A stretch of DNA of 64,000 nucleotides. Source: Arthrobacter alpinus. Its GTDB lineage: Bacteria > Actinomycetota > Actinomycetes > Actinomycetales > Micrococcaceae. The position numbers and the translations under genes were made by a program. Positions 49,019 to 57,841 of the stretch are shown in pieces; positions within the stretch are counted from its first letter, which is position 1, and each line of letters opens with the position of its first letter. Under the pieces are notes generated by a model. That model did not search any database. It saw only the letters and a list, made by a program, of their open reading frames with translations, and was not told the DNA's origin. The DNA lies in contig NZ_CP012677.1 in assembly GCF_001294625.1 (NCBI RefSeq), forward strand, positions 868,001 through 932,000, given 5' to 3'.

Positions 49019-51925
49019 ATGGCGACTCGTTCTTCCCCCGCTCGCGCGTCCGCCGGCAAGCAAGGCGGCGCTTCGGCGCGCCCTGCCAAGACCGCCACAA
49101 CGCCGAGCCCCCGCAGCAAACAACCAGCACCGGCACCGGATGCGCACCTGATCTGGCCTGTTCGCATGGTGGTCGGGGCCTGGCAGGGTGTTGGCCACCT
49201 GATAGGCGGCGCCGTGCGACGCATGGGCACCGACGTCAGTCACCTCCCTGCCGGTGAAAGGCGTGACGGCAGCGGTTTGTTCTTCATCCTGCTCGCCACC
49301 GTCATCGCCACCTTTGAGTGGTGGGGCCTTACCGGGTGGCTGGCCACGGGCGTCCACGGCGTCTTCCAAGGCACTTTTGGCTGGTTCGCCGCCATGCTTC
49401 CACCCATGCTGCTCGTCTTTTCCATCCTGGTTTTCCGCCAGCCCACCAACATCCGCAGTAACAACAGGGTGGCGATCGGCTTTGCCCTGATGACCCTGGC
49501 CGGCTGCGCCCTGGCTCATGTGGCTGGCGGGACGCCCGACGCGGCGGACGGCTTTGCCGGCGTGAGCCGCGCCGGAGGCATGGTCGGTATGATCGCCGGC
49601 GGCCTCGTCGCAGCAGCCAGCCCGGTCCTGGCCATCGTGGTCTTCTCGGTGCTCGCCTTCTTCAGCGTCTTGATTCTCACCGCCACACCCCTGCGGCACA
49701 TCCCGTCGAGGCTGCGCGGACTCTATGAACAATTGGTGGGAGAGCCGGCCGCCCCGCGCGAACTGGACGCCAACGGGCACGACCAGAGCTACCTCTACGC
49801 CACTGAGAAAGCCGTGGCCGGGCCCAAGAAACCCCGCGGGCGGATGGGTCGAAAGAAGGAAAGCGACGCCGCGGAACCCGGCTATGAAGGGGACAGCGCG
49901 TTCGAGACAGCGCTGGTGGACATGTTCGACGACGACGGCACGTCGACGTCGTCGGCCGCCCCGTCGCTGCCACCGGGGGTCCGGCGGCCCACACGAGACG
50001 AACTGGCGGCGGATGCTATCAAGGCCCGTCAGGGACTGCCCACCTCCACGGACCTCTACGACGTTGCCGATAGCAGTCCGGTGACCGAGGCGATCGGCGT
50101 CGTCGGTGCCCGGTCCCTGGCCGTCAGTGCGGACACCTCCGACGGCAATCCCACACCGTACGTTCCCGCCCCGCCAGTGGGCCCCCCTGCCCCTATCCCA
50201 GCACGATCGGAACAACTCCAGCTCTCCGGCGACGTCACCTACACCTTGCCAGAATCGGACTTTCTGCCGGCAGGCCCGCCCGGGAAGGAAGCCACCGAGG
50301 CCAACGACGCCATTGTGGCAGCCCTGACAGACACCTTGCAGCAGTTCAACGTGGACGCCGCAGTGACCGGCTTCAGCCGCGGCCCCACCGTGACCCGGTA
50401 CGAGATCGAGCTCGCCCCCGGTACCAAGGTCGAACGCGTCACCGCGTTGAGCAAGAACATCTCCTACGCCGTGGCGTCCTCGGATGTGCGCATCCTGAGC
50501 CCCATCCCGGGAAAGAGCGCCATTGGCATTGAGATCCCCAACGCGGACAAGGAGATCGTGGTCCTGGGCGACGTGCTGCGCTCGGCCAACGCCCGACGCA
50601 CCGACCACCCCATGGTCATGGGTGTGGGCAAGGACGTGGAGGGCGGCTTTGTGGTCGCCAACCTGGCCAAGATGCCGCACCTGCTCGTGGCTGGGGCCAC
50701 GGGAGCTGGAAAGTCATCGTTCGTGAACTCCATGATCGTCTCGATCCTGATGCGTTCCACGCCCGACGAGGTGCGCATGGTCATGGTGGACCCCAAACGT
50801 GTGGAACTGACAGCCTACGAAGGCGTTCCCCACTTGATCACCCCCATCATCACTAACCCCAAGAAGGCCGCCGAGGCGCTGCAGTGGGTGGTGCGGGAAA
50901 TGGACCAACGCTACGACGATCTCGCCAACTACGGGTTCAAACACATCGACGAGTTCAACAAGGCAGTCAAAGCCGGCAAGGTCCACCCGCCCGAGGGTTC
51001 CAAGCGGATTGTGCGCCCCTACCCGTACCTGCTGGTCATCGTCGACGAGCTGGCGGACCTGATGATGGTGGCCCCACGCGATGTGGAGGATTCCATTGTC
51101 CGTATCACCCAGTTGGCCCGTGCCGCCGGCATCCACCTGGTGCTGGCCACCCAGCGGCCCTCCGTGGACGTGGTGACCGGCCTGATCAAGGCCAACGTGC
51201 CCTCCCGCATGGCGTTCGCCACCTCCTCCGTGACCGACTCACGCGTGGTGTTGGACCAGCCGGGTGCGGAAAAGCTGCTGGGCCAGGGCGACGCCTTGTT
51301 CCTACCTATGGGTAAATCTAAGCCCATCCGTGTCCAGGGCGCTTGGGTCACGGAGGCCGAGATCAAGCGCGTCGTGGACCACGTCAAGGGCCAGCTGAAA
51401 GCCACCTACCGCACAGACGTGGCAGTTGAGGCGCCCAAGAAGGTCATCGAAGATGACATCGGCGACGACCTTGACGTCCTGCTGCAGGCCACCGAACTGG
51501 TGGTCACTACGCAATTCGGCTCCACCTCCATGCTCCAGCGCAAGCTCCGCGTGGGCTTCGCCAAGGCCGGCCGGCTCATGGATCTGCTTGAATCCCGCGG
51601 TGTGGTGGGTCCCTCCGAGGGCTCTAAGGCCCGTGACGTGCTGGTCAAGCCCGACGACCTGGGCGCGACACTGGCCGCGATCAGGGGTGACGGGGCCCCG
51701 GAGGCCGGGCAGAGCGGCGAGGGGGCCGGCGTCGAACGCTCTACCGAGAGCACCATCGCCGCTGCCCTGGCCGAGAACGCAAACGCCAACCATGGCTGGG
51801 GCGGGGACCTGGTGGCCGATGACCTGGCCAACAAGACCGAATCCGTGAACTATTACGACGGCGCCGACACCCCGGGCCAGGACGAGGACGGCGGTGATGA
51901 CGCATGGTCGCTGACCGGACGCTAG
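49019..51925 (+). CDS. ftsK: DNA translocase FtsK
   Basis: FtsK couples division to chromosome segregation by pumping DNA toward dif. The 968-residue protein has a short basic N-terminus, four membrane helices (about residues 85-210), a Pro-rich linker, the alpha/beta motor domain with Walker A GATGAGKSSF (about 560) and Walker B VDELADLMMV, and a C-terminal gamma winged-helix (about 820-890, TSMLQRKLRVGFAKAGRLMD) for recognising polar DNA motifs. Size is typical of Micrococcaceae. It is probably translated from a leaderless mRNA. Confidence 0.97.
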   Translation: MATRSSPARASAGKQGGASARPAKTATTPSPRSKQPAPAPDAHLIWPVRMVVGAWQGVGHLIGGAVRRMGTDVSHLPAGERRDGSGLFFILLATVIATFEWWGLTGWLATGVHGVFQGTFGWFAAMLPPMLLVFSILVFRQPTNIRSNNRVAIGFALMTLAGCALAHVAGGTPDAADGFAGVSRAGGMVGMIAGGLVAAASPVLAIVVFSVLAFFSVLILTATPLRHIPSRLRGLYEQLVGEPAAPRELDANGHDQSYLYATEKAVAGPKKPRGRMGRKKESDAAEPGYEGDSAFETALVDMFDDDGTSTSSAAPSLPPGVRRPTRDELAADAIKARQGLPTSTDLYDVADSSPVTEAIGVVGARSLAVSADTSDGNPTPYVPAPPVGPPAPIPARSEQLQLSGDVTYTLPESDFLPAGPPGKEATEANDAIVAALTDTLQQFNVDAAVTGFSRGPTVTRYEIELAPGTKVERVTALSKNISYAVASSDVRILSPIPGKSAIGIEIPNADKEIVVLGDVLRSANARRTDHPMVMGVGKDVEGGFVVANLAKMPHLLVAGATGAGKSSFVNSMIVSILMRSTPDEVRMVMVDPKRVELTAYEGVPHLITPIITNPKKAAEALQWVVREMDQRYDDLANYGFKHIDEFNKAVKAGKVHPPEGSKRIVRPYPYLLVIVDELADLMMVAPRDVEDSIVRITQLARAAGIHLVLATQRPSVDVVTGLIKANVPSRMAFATSSVTDSRVVLDQPGAEKLLGQGDALFLPMGKSKPIRVQGAWVTEAEIKRVVDHVKGQLKATYRTDVAVEAPKKVIEDDIGDDLDVLLQATELVVTTQFGSTSMLQRKLRVGFAKAGRLMDLLESRGVVGPSEGSKARDVLVKPDDLGATLAAIRGDGAPEAGQSGEGAGVERSTESTIAAALAENANANHGWGGDLVADDLANKTESVNYYDGADTPGQDEDGGDDAWSLTGR

Positions 51926-51958
51926 CCACCTGGGCGCCCCTGCCCGAACAATTGCAGA

Positions 51959-51964
51959 TACCCT
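51959..51964 (+). promoter_or_regulatory. -10 box for leaderless pgsA
   Basis: TACCCT lies 6 nt before the pgsA GTG at 51971; no ribosome-binding site is visible. Confidence 0.45.
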
Positions 51965-51970
51965 TGCACT

Positions 51971-52582
51971 GTGAATGATTCCGTGGCGCCAGGCCCCACC
52001 ACCCCCAGCCCGTCCAATTTGAACCTGCCCAACGCCTTGACGCTTTTGCGCATTGTGATGGTGCCTTTCTTCATCTGGGCCTTCGTGGCCGACGGCGGAC
52101 ACTATGGCTCCCTGCGTTGGGCGGCGGTCGTCCTCTTTGTCGTGGCCATCTACACCGACAAGCTCGACGGCGACATCGCCCGGGCGCGCGGGCTCGTCAC
52201 CAGCGTTGGCAAGATCGCGGACCCGATCGCCGACAAGCTGCTCATCGGCTCGGCCCTGATCATGCTTTCGGCTGTCGGGGAGCTTTGGTGGTGGGTCACC
52301 ATCGTGATGCTGGTGCGTGAAGTAGGGATTACCTTGTTGCGTTTTGTGGTGATTCGTTACGGTGTCATGGCCGCCTCAAAGGGTGGAAAACTTAAAACAG
52401 TGCTCCAAACCCTGGCCATCTTTGTGTACCTGCTCCCGGTGACCCCTGCCGTACCGTGGATGTCCGTGGTGGCGTTGGTCATCATGTTGGTGGCGCTGGC
52501 TGTCACCGTTGTCACGGGCGTGGACTACGTCATCAAGGCTGTACAACTGCGCAATGCCGGACGCCGGAACCGAACGGTTTAG
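51971..52582 (+). CDS. pgsA: CDP-diacylglycerol--glycerol-3-phosphate 3-phosphatidyltransferase
   Basis: PgsA makes phosphatidylglycerophosphate, the first committed step to phosphatidylglycerol and cardiolipin. The 203-residue membrane protein has several helices and the CDP-alcohol phosphotransferase motif DKLDGDIARARG followed by GKIADPIADKL (about residues 58-88). The GTG start is 6 nt after a TACCCT box. cinA follows after 8-23 bp depending on its start, as in other actinobacteria. Confidence 0.94.
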   Translation: MNDSVAPGPTTPSPSNLNLPNALTLLRIVMVPFFIWAFVADGGHYGSLRWAAVVLFVVAIYTDKLDGDIARARGLVTSVGKIADPIADKLLIGSALIMLSAVGELWWWVTIVMLVREVGITLLRFVVIRYGVMAASKGGKLKTVLQTLAIFVYLLPVTPAVPWMSVVALVIMLVALAVTVVTGVDYVIKAVQLRNAGRRNRTV

Positions 52583-52605
52583 GTCTGCTGATGGGAGTTC
52601 CGGGA

Positions 52606-53088
52606 ATGGATTTGGCGGCGTTGGTGGCGGATGCCACCTCGGCGGGACTGAGCGTATCCACCGCGGAGTCGCTGACCGGCGGCATGTTGGCTGCGGCCAT
52701 CGTTGAGATTCCTGGCGCGTCAGGGATGTTCAACGGCGGCGTCATCGCCTACCAGAACTCCGTAAAGATCACGGCGTTGGGTGTGCCGGAGGAACTTCTG
52801 GCCGAAACGGGTGCCGTCAACGCGCAGGTGGCGTGCGCCATGGCTTTGGGTGCTTGCCGGGCGACAGGTTCCCGGGTGGGGCTTTCCACCACAGGGGTGG
52901 CAGGCCCGGACCCCCACCAGGGCAAAGAGGTGGGACATGTCTACCTCGGCGTTGCCTTTGACGGAGCCGCCCAGGCCTACGAATATCACTTTGGCGGGGA
53001 CCGGGCCATGATCCGCCAACAGGCAACGGATGAGGCGTTGGCACTGTTGCAACAAGTAGTCAATGCGGCTCGGGAACAAAAGTTGTAA
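52606..53088 (+). CDS. cinA: nicotinamide-nucleotide amidohydrolase PncC/CinA domain protein
   Basis: This stand-alone C-terminal CinA domain of about 160 residues deamidates nicotinamide mononucleotide. It shows STAESLTGGMLAAAIVEIPGASG with the catalytic Ser, NSVKITALGVPEE, STTGVAGPDPHQGKEVG and VYLGV. ATG 52606 has GGGAG 8 nt upstream; ATG 52591, five codons earlier, is possible. It lies in the conserved pgsA-cinA-clgR order. A hairpin or operator follows. Confidence 0.88.
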   Translation: MDLAALVADATSAGLSVSTAESLTGGMLAAAIVEIPGASGMFNGGVIAYQNSVKITALGVPEELLAETGAVNAQVACAMALGACRATGSRVGLSTTGVAGPDPHQGKEVGHVYLGVAFDGAAQAYEYHFGGDRAMIRQQATDEALALLQQVVNAAREQKL

Positions 53089-53117
53089 CCGGATAGTTAG
53101 TCATAGTGAACGCAATG

Positions 53118-53150
53118 CTTGGTGTTCCCCTCTAGGATAGGAACACCAAG
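53118..53150. promoter_or_regulatory. inverted repeat upstream of clgR
   Basis: Perfect 11-bp arms (53118-53128 and 53140-53150) flank 11 nt that contain TAGGAT (53133-53138), a possible -10 box for clgR. The structure may be the cinA terminator, an operator over the clgR promoter, or both. Confidence 0.5.
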
Positions 53151-53216
53151 TGGGCGTAGTCTTTTCGGATCAGCCGAAGAAGACGTACCGACGTAATGAG
53201 GAGCAAGGCGATTCCG

Positions 53217-53657
53217 ATGGTGAAACAACCCGTATCCGTAAACGGCGTAGTGCGCTGGCGGGATGTGGGTTTGGCAGATGAGGCGAAGCATCAGCAGAAG
53301 GAGCGCAAGATGGTGGTATTACGCCACGAAATTGGGGACGTTCTGCGAGATGTACGTCAACGCCAAGGCCGCACACTCCGTGAAGTCTCACACAATGCAC
53401 GTGTCTCACTGGGCTACTTGAGCGAAGTGGAACGTGGACAAAAGGAAGCCTCCTCGGAGCTGCTGTCCTCCATTTGTTCCGCTCTTGAGGTGCCTTTGTC
53501 AATCATGCTCCGTGAAGTGAGCGACCGTTTGGCCATTGCCGAAGGCGTGGCTGTCCCGGACACTGTTCCTCAGGAATTTGCGGCACGCTATGGCCGTGAC
53601 CTCAATGAGGAACTCTCCGATGAACTGCGCAAGGGCCTGATGTCCAACGCATTCTAG
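53217..53657 (+). CDS. clgR: XRE-family regulator, ClgR-like
   Basis: ClgR-type proteins activate clp protease and other stress genes in actinobacteria. The core reads [20 protein letters not shown], then [20 protein letters not shown], the near-invariant ClgR helix-turn-helix. The chosen start (ATG 53217) adds a 31-residue basic N-terminus ([14 protein letters not shown]); ATG 53310 has a stronger AAGGAG and gives the length usual in mycobacteria. ClgR is short-lived and degraded by Clp in relatives. It lies in the conserved cinA-clgR-recA neighbourhood. Confidence 0.85.
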   Translation: MVKQPVSVNGVVRWRDVGLADEAKHQQKERKMVVLRHEIGDVLRDVRQRQGRTLREVSHNARVSLGYLSEVERGQKEASSELLSSICSALEVPLSIMLREVSDRLAIAEGVAVPDTVPQEFAARYGRDLNEELSDELRKGLMSNAF

Positions 53658-53744
53658 CCCGTGCCTGACAAGTACTGTCCGAGACTGGCACAAGGCTAGG
53701 CTCGGACCCTAAATATTTCACCGGTTGCCCATTAACAGGCGGCC

Positions 53745-53787
53745 ACAAGAGTGGATCCGCCCCCTTTCGGTGCGGATCCACTCTTGT
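53745..53787. terminator. bidirectional terminator between clgR and the MarR gene
   Basis: Perfect 16-bp arms (53745-53760 and 53772-53787) around an 11-nt loop lie between convergent genes, ending TTGTTA on the plus strand. Confidence 0.75.
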
Positions 53788-53794
53788 TATAAGC

Positions 53795-54295
53795 TCACCC
53801 CAGGTTGGCACCTTCTTTGCCTATGTTGTTCAGTTTGGCTAAAAGTGTGGCCAAGGTGGTGAGCTCTGCCGTATCCCAATGCGAGAGAAGGCTGTGGAAG
53901 GCCTCTTGCCTTCCGGCGTGTAGAGCCCACATCTTGCTTATACCGGCAGGGGTCAGCACAATCAATTGGGCGCGGCCGTCTGACGGGTCAGAGAGCTTGC
54001 TGACCAGGCCCAAGCGTTCTAGGAAGCTGATCTGACGGCTCACAGATGGTTTCCCCACACCAATATATTTGGCCAGCTCCGTCAGTCTCAGGCCGCCCTG
54101 GTTCATCAACACTGACAAGAGGCCATAGGCTGCCGGCTCCAGATCCGGATGCACCTTTCGGGCCAATGCATGGTTGATGGAGCGCGCCCGGCGCCATAGG
54201 AGTCCGAGCTGGAATTCCACATCCTCGATGGCGGCATTCATTTCACTAGGATCCGGCGGTGGGCCGTCCGGGGAAGGTTTTGCGGCTGTGGTCAT
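53795..54295 (-). CDS. MarR family transcriptional regulator
   Basis: The 166-residue protein has a MarR winged helix: LRLTELAKYIGVGKPSVSRQ (recognition helix), ISFLERLGLVSKLSDPSDGR with the wing AQLIVLTPAGISK, flanked by dimerisation helices. MarR proteins commonly repress oxidative or phenolic-response genes; the target is unknown. It stands alone and is convergent with clgR and divergent from the DUF3046 gene by 59 bp, so it may control that promoter. Confidence 0.92.
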   Translation of the reverse strand: MTTAAKPSPDGPPPDPSEMNAAIEDVEFQLGLLWRRARSINHALARKVHPDLEPAAYGLLSVLMNQGGLRLTELAKYIGVGKPSVSRQISFLERLGLVSKLSDPSDGRAQLIVLTPAGISKMWALHAGRQEAFHSLLSHWDTAELTTLATLLAKLNNIGKEGANLG

Positions 54296-54354
54296 GGCAT
54301 CAGTCTAAGGTGCCACCAGACTCACAAGGGTACTAATCGTGAGACAATGGTGGC

Positions 54355-54576
54355 GTGCGAGTAAGCGAGTTTTGGCGATTGATGGATGATGAATTTAGTG
54401 CCGGGTATTCCCGTGTTCTGGCCCGGGACCTGGTGCTTAAAGGGGTGGGTGGAAATACTGCCGCCGATGCTTTGGGTGCCGGATTTGACCCGCGGGAGAT
54501 CTGGCTTGCCGTGTGCGAGATGCAGGATGTCCCCTTTGCCCGGCGTTTGGGCCGTGACATTCCCTTGAAGGGGTGA
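54355..54576 (+). CDS. DUF3046 family protein
   Basis: The 73-residue protein is the small DUF3046 family member found immediately upstream of recA in actinobacteria (SEFWRLMDDEFSAGYSRVLA; FDPREIWLAVCEMQDVP). It is soluble, of unknown function, and often cotranscribed toward recA. The GTG start gives the family length. The 317-bp interval downstream carries the recA control region. Confidence 0.88.
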   Translation: MRVSEFWRLMDDEFSAGYSRVLARDLVLKGVGGNTAADALGAGFDPREIWLAVCEMQDVPFARRLGRDIPLKG

Positions 54577-54624
54577 TCTAGCTGTGCAAGGCAAAGCCGG
54601 CCCGACGACACGCCACACAATAGT

Positions 54625-54640
54625 TCGAATATCTGTTCGA
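54625..54640. promoter_or_regulatory. LexA (SOS) box upstream of recA
   Basis: TCGAATATCTGTTCGA fits the Gram-positive/actinobacterial SOS box TCGAAC-N4-GTTCGA with one mismatch. Position upstream of recA and about 250 nt before its start fits SOS control by LexA, which is outside this window. Confidence 0.7.
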
Positions 54641-54645
54641 TCAGA

Positions 54646-54669
54646 TCTAGTATTGACTCTAGTATTGAC
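54646..54669 (+). repeat. tandem 12-bp repeat in the recA promoter region
   Basis: TCTAGTATTGAC occurs twice head to tail with no gap. Each copy ends in TTGAC, a possible -35 element, so the duplication could offer two promoter registers. Confidence 0.6.
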
Positions 54670-54893
54670 TACAGGACGCCTCAGTGGAATGAAAAGTTGT
54701 CCACAATTTTCTCCTTGAAGCGAACTCCGGACAGACAATGTCGGAGCCTTGAACTAGCGTTTGAGGTGACGGCAAAAGCTCCCACGGCTGCTCCGTTGAA
54801 ACAGCAGAACGCAACAGACCACTAACCGTTTACAACGCAAGCCGCGTTGTTGATGGGCCGAAAAACGGCACAGATGAAAGACCGAGGTGAATC

Positions 54894-55946
54894 ATGGCCG
54901 CTCCCGCAGACCGTGAAAAGGCGCTGGCAGCAGCGCTGGCCCAGATTGACAAGCAATACGGCAAGGGCTCAATCATGCGCTTGGGTGATGAGGTCCGGGC
55001 GCCCATTGAAGTGATTCCCACAGGCTCCATCGCCTTGGATGTTGCCTTGGGCATTGGTGGCCTGCCGCGCGGGCGAGTCGTGGAGATCTACGGTCCGGAA
55101 TCCTCCGGTAAGACCACGCTGGCCCTGCACGCCGTTGCCAGCGCCCAAAAGCTCGGTGGAATTGCCGCGTTCATCGACGCCGAGCACGCCCTCGATCCCG
55201 ACTACGCCGCCAAGTTGGGCGTGGATGTTGACGCGCTCCTGGTCTCCCAGCCGGATACCGGTGAGCAGGCCTTGGAGATCATGGACATGCTGATCGGTTC
55301 AGGGTCACTGGATGTCATTGTCATTGACTCCGTGGCCGCTCTGGTGCCCCGCGCCGAAATTGAAGGCGACATGGGCGACAGCCACGTGGGCCTGCAGGCC
55401 CGCTTGATGAGTCAGGCGCTGCGTAAGATCACCGGCCGCTTGAGCCAGACCAAGACCACGGCCATCTTCATCAACCAGCTGCGTGAAAAGATCGGTGTGT
55501 TCTTCGGTAGCCCCGAAACCACTACCGGTGGCAAGGCGCTGAAGTTCTATGCCTCCATCCGGATCGACGTCCGCCGTATCCAGACGTTGAAGGAAGGCGC
55601 CGACGCGGTAGGTAACCGTACCAAGGCCAAGGTCGTCAAGAACAAGATGGCACCGCCGTTCAAGATCGCCGAGTTCGACATCATCTATGGTGTCGGGATT
55701 TCCCGCGAGGGTGGAATCATCGACATGGGCGTGGAGCACGGGATCATCAAGAAGTCCGGTTCCTGGTACACCTACGACGGGGACCAGCTGGGCCAGGGCA
55801 TGGAGAACTCCCGCCGCTTCCTGAAGGACAATCCGGAGCTGGCCGACGAGCTCGAACGCCTGATCAAGGCCAAGCTGGGTGTCGGTGTCACGCCGGCAGC
55901 CGAAGAGGAAAAGGCTCCCAAGCTCAAAGCAGTCGACGGTTTCTAA
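54894..55946 (+). CDS. recA: recombinase RecA
   Basis: RecA drives homologous recombination and the SOS response. The 350-residue protein has the Walker [10 protein letters not shown] (about residue 67-75), Walker [11 protein letters not shown], loop L1 with [16 protein letters not shown], and the C-terminal domain. No intein is present, unlike some mycobacterial RecA. GAGGTGA precedes the ATG. recX follows after 9 bp. Confidence 0.98.
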   Translation: MAAPADREKALAAALAQIDKQYGKGSIMRLGDEVRAPIEVIPTGSIALDVALGIGGLPRGRVVEIYGPESSGKTTLALHAVASAQKLGGIAAFIDAEHALDPDYAAKLGVDVDALLVSQPDTGEQALEIMDMLIGSGSLDVIVIDSVAALVPRAEIEGDMGDSHVGLQARLMSQALRKITGRLSQTKTTAIFINQLREKIGVFFGSPETTTGGKALKFYASIRIDVRRIQTLKEGADAVGNRTKAKVVKNKMAPPFKIAEFDIIYGVGISREGGIIDMGVEHGIIKKSGSWYTYDGDQLGQGMENSRRFLKDNPELADELERLIKAKLGVGVTPAAEEEKAPKLKAVDGF

Positions 55947-55955
55947 CAGCGCACC

Positions 55956-56495
55956 ATGAACGCGAAGAGATCAGCCGGGGAACCGGCCGTCGATGCCAAT
56001 CCGGCGTCGACGGCCCGGGCTATCGTCCTGCGCCAGTTGACCAATTCCCCCAAGAGCCGCCACCAGCTGGCCCAAAAACTAGCTGAACGTGACATTCCCA
56101 GGGATGTCATCCAAACGGTGCTTGACCGCTTCGAGGAGATAAACCTCATCGACGACACCGAGTTTGCGCAGCTGTGGGTGCGCAGCCGGGCTCGGAACAA
56201 GTCCCTTGCCAGGGGCTCCCTCAAACGCGAACTGGAGGAGAAGGGCATTGCCCCGGAGCTAGTTGAGGACGCGTTGTCCCAGGTCAGTGACGCGGACGAG
56301 GACGCAGGGGCACGGGCGCTGGTGCAGCGGAAGCTCGGAGCCGCCAAAAACCTCGCGGATAGGGCCGAACGGGATAAATTCACCCGCCGCTGGGTGGCGA
56401 TGCTGGCCCGCAAGGGGTACAGCCCCTCCTTGGCGTTTGTGGTGGTTGGACAGGTCATTGATGAGGCCTTGGCGGACGAGCCTTCCTTTGAGTAG
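55956..56495 (+). CDS. recX: regulatory protein RecX
   Basis: RecX limits RecA filament activity. The 179-residue protein shows RecX helical repeats: LTNSPKSRHQLAQKLAERDI, DRFEEINLIDDTEFAQLWVR, ELEEKGIAPELVEDALSQV and a final FVVVGQVIDEAL. It starts 9 bp after recA and is cotranscribed. Length is in the family's range. Confidence 0.95.
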   Translation: MNAKRSAGEPAVDANPASTARAIVLRQLTNSPKSRHQLAQKLAERDIPRDVIQTVLDRFEEINLIDDTEFAQLWVRSRARNKSLARGSLKRELEEKGIAPELVEDALSQVSDADEDAGARALVQRKLGAAKNLADRAERDKFTRRWVAMLARKGYSPSLAFVVVGQVIDEALADEPSFE

Positions 56496-56508
56496 CGGGC
56501 TTTCGCGT

Positions 56509-56514
56509 TATGCT
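56509..56514 (+). promoter_or_regulatory. -10 box for the secreted transglycosylase-like gene
   Basis: TATGCT lies 8 nt before the ATG at 56523, so the transcript may be leaderless. Confidence 0.4.
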
Positions 56515-56522
56515 AACCATCT

Positions 56523-57782
56523 ATGACTACTCTTTCGCGTTCCGACCTCCGTGCCATGGCAGCTGCCGTTGCCGCCGGGTTGGTCATGGTCTGCGGTGTT
56601 TACGCGAGTCCAGCGAATGCAGACGACAGCCCGCCCCAGGGATTTCCCAGCTGGTCGGATGTGCAAGGCGCCAAAGGCAACGCAGCCGCAACACAGGCGC
56701 AAGTGTCCAAGATCAATGGGTTGCTTGACGGTCTGGAAGATCAGGCAGGCGTTCTTGGTGGTGCGGCCGTCGCCGCGGGGGCTCGCTACGCCCTGACGGA
56801 ACGCCAGTTGGAGGTCGTCAGCTCGCGAGTGGACGTCCTTTCTGCCCAGGCCGAGCGGGCATCCAAGGTGGGGGACAAGTACCGCCAGGAAGCCATTGCC
56901 GTGGCTGTCCAGAGCTACAAGTCAGGTGGTACCGACTTAGGGGTCTTCGCGTCGATTTCGGCCCTGAGTTCTCAGGAGACACTTGACGGATTGGGCCTTT
57001 TGCACATAGTCGGCTCGCAAGCGGCAGCGAAACAGATCAACGCACAGAACGCCGAATCCGTAGCCTTGGCACTGACTAAAAGCGTGCAAGCCGCCCAGAG
57101 CGAACGCAGCAAGCTGGCCAACGAAGCAAAATTCCAACTCGACGCCGCTGTTCAGGCACGAACAGCGGTAACTGAACAGCTGGCGTCCAAGGAAAAACAA
57201 AGCAGCACGCTCGTGGCGCAGTTGGCGTCCTTGAACAACACCACAGCCGAGGTGGAAAACCAGTATCGCCAAGGCCAAACGGCATTGGCTGCGTACAACG
57301 TGGCCCAGGCCGCGAAGGAGAAGGCGGCCGCCGACGAAGCCGCCCGGCGCAAGGCCGAACAGGAGGCAGGGGCAAACACCCCACCCAACCCCGGCCCGCC
57401 CACTAATCCCAACCCTGGCGCAGGCACCCCGCCTCCGGAGGTCGTGTTGCCAGTTATCCCCGGTGGCGCCGTCAACGACCCGGGCGGTGCGCAAGCCTAC
57501 GCGGCAGGCCGGATGGGCGCCTTCGGTTGGGACCAGGGGCAGTTCTCGTGTTTGGTGCAGTTGTGGAACAGGGAATCCAACTGGCTCACCACCGCCACCA
57601 ACCCGTACAGCGGAGCCTATGGCATCGCCCAGTCCCTTCCGCCGGGAAAGTACGCCTCCGCCGGCAACGATTGGCTGACAAATTACCGCACCCAGATTGA
57701 ATGGGGTCTGGGCTATATCAAAAACCGGTACGGTTCCCCGTGCGGTGCCTGGGCCCACTCGGAAGCCGTGGGCTGGTACTGA
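56523..57782 (+). CDS. secreted coiled-coil protein with lysozyme-like/transglycosylase C-terminus
   Basis: The 419-residue protein starts with a signal peptide (AAGLVMVCGVYASPANA), then a long coiled-coil region (about 50-265, rich in Ala/Gln/Lys), a Pro/Asn-rich linker (about 283-310) and a C-terminal lysozyme-like domain (about 325-419). That domain has CLVQLWNRESNW (catalytic Glu likely), the SGAYGIAQSLPPGKYASAG loop and the WGLGYIKNRYGSPCGAWAH end typical of actinobacterial transglycosylase domains. It would act on peptidoglycan outside the cell. Single gene; partners not evident. Confidence 0.88.
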   Translation: MTTLSRSDLRAMAAAVAAGLVMVCGVYASPANADDSPPQGFPSWSDVQGAKGNAAATQAQVSKINGLLDGLEDQAGVLGGAAVAAGARYALTERQLEVVSSRVDVLSAQAERASKVGDKYRQEAIAVAVQSYKSGGTDLGVFASISALSSQETLDGLGLLHIVGSQAAAKQINAQNAESVALALTKSVQAAQSERSKLANEAKFQLDAAVQARTAVTEQLASKEKQSSTLVAQLASLNNTTAEVENQYRQGQTALAAYNVAQAAKEKAAADEAARRKAEQEAGANTPPNPGPPTNPNPGAGTPPPEVVLPVIPGGAVNDPGGAQAYAAGRMGAFGWDQGQFSCLVQLWNRESNWLTTATNPYSGAYGIAQSLPPGKYASAGNDWLTNYRTQIEWGLGYIKNRYGSPCGAWAHSEAVGWY

Positions 57783-57829
57783 CCACCAGCCTTTCCCTGG
57801 CCGGTTTAGTTGAAAATCACTGCAGGTCT

Positions 57830-57835
57830 TAAGCT
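57830..57835 (+). promoter_or_regulatory. -10 box for leaderless miaB
   Basis: TAAGCT lies 6 nt before the GTG at 57842. Confidence 0.4.
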
Positions 57836-57841
57836 GGTGGG

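Larger units (their letters stand above)
54577..54893 (+). other. recA upstream region
   Basis: This 317-bp gap has no gene. It holds a LexA-like box (54625-54640), two tandem copies of TCTAGTATTGAC (54646-54669) that place TTGAC -35-like elements 12 bp apart, and a GAGGTGA ribosome-binding site before recA. Confidence 0.6.
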
